Below are positions 4,762-7,344 of a stretch of DNA of 7,344 nucleotides, in pieces. Position 1 is the first letter of the stretch. The number at the start of each line of letters is the position of its first letter. The notes under the pieces were generated by a model. It searched no databases. It worked only from the letters and a program-made list of their open reading frames with translations, and was not told where the DNA came from. A program made the translations under genes and the position numbers. This stretch comes from Chloroflexota bacterium (GTDB lineage Bacteria; Chloroflexota; Dehalococcoidia; SM23-28-2): positions 1-7,344 of the forward strand of contig JAUYDU010000006.1 of assembly GCA_030691665.1 (NCBI GenBank), written 5' to 3'.

Positions 4762-7227
4762 ATGAAAACATGGAGAACTACAGGTGGAGCGCTCATCACG
4801 GGGCTGGCAATGCTGCTGGGCTTGTTGGGGCCACTGTCTGCGCCAGTACTGGCGTATCAGGAAAATATGACAGTAGTCACCCTTTACGCCGACCATATTA
4901 CCCACAACTCAGCCACCCTACATGGGGAACTCACGACTATGGGTGTGATCTTTGATCATCCAAACGAGGCCGTCGAAGTCAACTTTGAATGGGGAGAAGG
5001 CCTTCCCCCCCTCCCAACTGAACACCAGGGGAACTACACACCTAAATTTGTTGTCATGACCGCCCCAGGCTCATTCAGCGCCACTGTAACGCCGCTGCGG
5101 CCGGGTGTAACCTATTGGTTCCGGGCGAGAGCTACTGCCGCTGACAATAGACTTAACAATCAGGGAGGGGCCTCAGTCTTTTTCACCCTCGTGGGCGTTC
5201 CACCGACAGTAGCCACCTCTCCCGCCTCGGAGATAGAGGAAAGTTACGGTGATTATTATCTGGCGAAAATGAACGGGCTACTTGTAGAAATGGGTACGTC
5301 ACATAGAGTTGTGGCCGGATTTGAGTGGGGTACCTCCAATCTAGACCAATTTGCTTCCCCGGGTACGGTTGCCGGCGTATTGCTCGGCCCGGGCACATAC
5401 AGTGCCATTGCTTATCCATTGATTCAAGGTACTACTTATCAGTTCCGGGCTAAAGCTACAGGTAATGCGCCGGATGATGTCTTTGACGGAATTAAAAATC
5501 ATTACGGGGAGGTACGGTCCTTCACTGTGCCGTATCGCATGACCATTGGCGTTAATGGGTATGGCAGTACGAACCCACCGGCGGGACGTTATGCCTACCA
5601 GCCAGGCACCGAGGTCAATATTACTGCCACACCGGCTCCCGGATACCAGTTTACAGGCTGGACAGGTGACGTGGCGACAATTGCTAACCCGAGTGCAGCT
5701 AACACAACTATTACGATTAACGGCAAATATTCGATCACCGCCAGCTTTGCTCCCTCCACCCCCACGCCTACGGCCACCGCGACAGCCACGCCAACGCCCA
5801 CACCAACTAATACCCCTGTGTCGACAGCTACAAGCACGCCAACACCTACGGCCACGGTCACGCCAACTAAGACACCCACGCCTACGGTTACTCTCACCCC
5901 TACGCCAACTCCAACGCGTACACCTACGGCCACGGTCACGCCAACTAAGACACCCACGCCTACAGCTACAAGCACGCCTACCAAGACTCCAACCCCAACG
6001 CCCACGGCTATTTTTACACCCACGCCAACGTCAAACGCTAGAGACTTGGTGCAAACCTTCTGCACTATTGCCCGGTGGCGTGCTGGCCGGGTCATCGCTT
6101 CGTACGCTATGACCTCCGAGGCTATCAAAAACGCCCAGCCCCACGCTACTGCCGTTGGGGTCACCCTGAAGTTCCCCAACATCTCTCAGCTCCAAACCAA
6201 TATTGAATCGGTGGTCAAGAAGGTCTGCGACGCTGCGGACCCTACACAAGCCAAGATTGCGCTTGAGAACCTGGAACAGGTCCGCAAGGCCGATGTCCAG
6301 CAAATCCAGGCCGCCATGGAAGAGGTCAAAAATACCCTGAAGGCGGCTGGGGAAGCCCTGAAAGCCAAGACCAAGGAGCAAATGAAGCCATTTGCCGCCC
6401 AGGCCCAGGCAGAGGACCAGAAGCTCATCGATGCGGAACGCCAGCGCCTTCAGAAAACCGGCGCAACAAAAGAACAAATAAAGCAGCAGATGCAAACCTT
6501 CATCGAGCAGAGGAAAAAGGATACCCAAACGCGGCTTCAGGCCAAGGCTATGGAGTTGAGCAAGACCGATGCCGAACATCTGCAGGCTATGGTTAACATC
6601 TTCAAAGACGATAAGGCCAAGCAAGAGGCCTATAACAACGAGGGGAAGACTCTATGGCCAGAAGTATTGAAGCAAGCAGTCCAGCAGCAGAAACAACTCC
6701 TCCTGGCTGACGTTGACGGGAAGATTCGGGACTCCAAAGCGAAGATTGAAGCCATCGCCCAGGGACTCTCCTCTGCCGAACGCGACCAGCGAGGTATCAC
6801 TGCCCTGCTAAAAGCCATTGACCAGGCCCGACAGGAACTGGAGCCGGTGCTGGAATCGGCCCTTTTCTCAGGCAAAGGGGACGCAGTCTCCCAGGCTTTC
6901 GCTGCCTTCCAGCAGAAGTTGGCGCTGGCCAGCGCGCGGCAGGTGTGCACTTCCGCGGTGCCACAACTTCAAGCCTCTGGCCAGAGCGCCACCAAGATAC
7001 TAGGGCAGTTGAAGGCCGTAACCCCCCAGACAACCCAGGTCCAGGACGCTACTAGCGCTATTTCTACATGGCTGCAAACTCTTCAGGAGCCGGAGCAGCT
7101 CTGCGCTGCCATTGGCCCAAACACAACCTCAAAGGAGAGAGACCAGATCTTGGCCGCTCTGAAGAAAGCTGAGCAAGACGGCATCCTGGTGAAACAACTG
7201 CTGGATGCGTTGACGGGGAAGAAGTAA
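4762..7227 (+). CDS. Large secreted modular protein: two FN3-like domains, InlB-like repeat, Thr/Pro linker, helical four-Cys C-terminal region
   Basis: The gene encodes 821 residues. The ATG follows only a weak ribosome site (AGTGGA ending at 4753). A signal peptide spans residues 1-31 (cleavage after APVLA). Residues 37-143 and 147-257 are two related FN3-like domains sharing FEWG, PG[ST][FY]SA and G[VT]TY.FRA[RK]AT. Residues 258-330 resemble the InlB-type divergent repeat (GxGSTNPPAG, YQPGTEVNITATPAPGY, FTGWTGD). Residues 331-424 are an extended Thr/Pro linker (TPTPTATATATP type), probably a stiff spacer and possible glycosylation target. Residues 425-821 are almost entirely predicted helix, rich in Lys, Glu, Gln and Ala, with long coiled-coil-like stretches. 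The only cysteines are 434, 489, 729 and 781. No transmembrane anchor or sortase motif is seen at the C-terminus (LLDALTGKK). An adhesive or cell-surface structural role is inferred from the architecture; the C-terminal region is unassigned. A lipoprotein gene starts 15 bp downstream, probably in the same operon. Confidence 0.85.
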   Translation: MKTWRTTGGALITGLAMLLGLLGPLSAPVLAYQENMTVVTLYADHITHNSATLHGELTTMGVIFDHPNEAVEVNFEWGEGLPPLPTEHQGNYTPKFVVMTAPGSFSATVTPLRPGVTYWFRARATAADNRLNNQGGASVFFTLVGVPPTVATSPASEIEESYGDYYLAKMNGLLVEMGTSHRVVAGFEWGTSNLDQFASPGTVAGVLLGPGTYSAIAYPLIQGTTYQFRAKATGNAPDDVFDGIKNHYGEVRSFTVPYRMTIGVNGYGSTNPPAGRYAYQPGTEVNITATPAPGYQFTGWTGDVATIANPSAANTTITINGKYSITASFAPSTPTPTATATATPTPTPTNTPVSTATSTPTPTATVTPTKTPTPTVTLTPTPTPTRTPTATVTPTKTPTPTATSTPTKTPTPTPTAIFTPTPTSNARDLVQTFCTIARWRAGRVIASYAMTSEAIKNAQPHATAVGVTLKFPNISQLQTNIESVVKKVCDAADPTQAKIALENLEQVRKADVQQIQAAMEEVKNTLKAAGEALKAKTKEQMKPFAAQAQAEDQKLIDAERQRLQKTGATKEQIKQQMQTFIEQRKKDTQTRLQAKAMELSKTDAEHLQAMVNIFKDDKAKQEAYNNEGKTLWPEVLKQAVQQQKQLLLADVDGKIRDSKAKIEAIAQGLSSAERDQRGITALLKAIDQARQELEPVLESALFSGKGDAVSQAFAAFQQKLALASARQVCTSAVPQLQASGQSATKILGQLKAVTPQTTQVQDATSAISTWLQTLQEPEQLCAAIGPNTTSKERDQILAALKKAEQDGILVKQLLDALTGKK
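5752..6033 (+). repeat. Thr/Pro linker-coding repetitive DNA with an exact 44 bp duplication
   Basis: The linker of the large surface protein is built from short degenerate units encoding TPT, TAT and TPTKTPTP. A 44-base block occurs identically at 5842-5885 and 5920-5963, offset by 78 bases (26 codons). A 17-base block (ACAGCTACAAGCACGCC) occurs at 5824-5840 and again at 5963-5979. The identity at DNA level indicates recent in-frame duplication or slippage, so linker length may vary between strains. Confidence 0.8.
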
Positions 7228-7242
7228 AGCAAGGAGCTAGAG

Positions 7243-7344
7243 ATGCTTAAGAGATTGGTACCACTGTTTTTCTTGCTGGCAGGCCTTGTCCTGGCCCTGA
7301 TCGCCTGTGAAAAGAAACAGGCCGCTCGACCGACCGTTACAGCA
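7243..7344 (+). CDS. Lipoprotein, N-terminus only (runs off the window)
   Basis: An ATG at 7243 has AAGGAG (7231-7236) 6 nt upstream. The 34 visible residues are MLKR, then a hydrophobic stretch (LVPLFFLLAGLVLALIA) ending in the lipobox LIAC with Cys22. A polar EKKQAAR and a Thr/Pro-containing stretch follow, typical of the flexible segment after a lipid anchor. It begins 15 bp after the stop of the large surface-protein gene on the same strand, with its own good ribosome site, so co-transcription is likely. The lipoprotein could be a partner or anchor for the preceding exported protein, which has no anchor of its own; that is inference. Function cannot be judged from this fragment. Confidence 0.75.
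   Translation, partial: MLKRLVPLFFLLAGLVLALIACEKKQAARPTVTA

Noticed and set aside
5752..6033. CRISPR-like or tandem-repeat array
   Set aside because: The repeats are short, degenerate and in frame, and encode a Thr/Pro linker with no unique spacers of uniform length.
5595..6182. 195-codon minus-strand frame with a VGVGVGV repeat
   Set aside because: It is the antisense reading of the Thr/Pro linker; the GVGV pattern is simply the complement of the ACNCC-type repeats.

Overview
The window looks like an accessory, surface-protein-rich stretch of a moderately GC-rich bacterial chromosome. The style (a matrixin-type secreted protease with an HExxHxxxxxD site, bacterial FN3-like and InlB-like domains with a Thr/Pro linker, decayed IS66 and IS3 elements, GC-rich hairpin repeats) suggests an uncultured Chloroflexota member, perhaps Dehalococcoidia-like. 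That placement is an inference from style and not from a marker gene. I see no tRNA, rRNA or CRISPR array, and no recognisable defence or metabolic operon.

Layout. Bases 1-142 are the 3' end of an IS66-family transposase and its probable element end. About 200-491 is a decayed IS3-type transposase tail on the minus strand. A repeat of about 180-200 bp (copy 1, about 575-770) carrying a good sigma70-like promoter precedes a small lipoprotein gene (921-1520). An approximately 500 bp gene-poor gap leads to repeat copy 2 (about 2037-2240), a second promoter, a matrixin-like metalloprotease gene (2333-3190) and a 62-residue secreted protein (3243-3431). A strong hairpin (3462-3496) closes that unit. 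A 185 bp MITE-like element (3503-3687) follows and abuts a decapitated reading frame (3690-3854). A 107 bp inverted-repeat structure (3891-3997) and repeat copy 3 (about 4050-4260) precede a truncated secreted BNR-repeat protein (4345-4707). The last third holds a large secreted modular protein (4762-7227) followed 15 bp later by the start of another lipoprotein gene (7243 to the window end).

How it fits together. Every intact or partly intact gene encodes an exported product: two lipoproteins, a protease, a small secreted protein, a BNR-type protein and a large surface protein. The same repeat, with a promoter and leader, sits 80-150 bp upstream of three of these genes. This suggests a dispersed promoter/leader cassette that could place several exported-protein genes under common control; it is the most interesting signal here. 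The second is the 821-residue protein, whose helical C-terminal region of about 395 residues matches no family I recognise and has its only four cysteines arranged as two similarly spaced pairs at its two ends.
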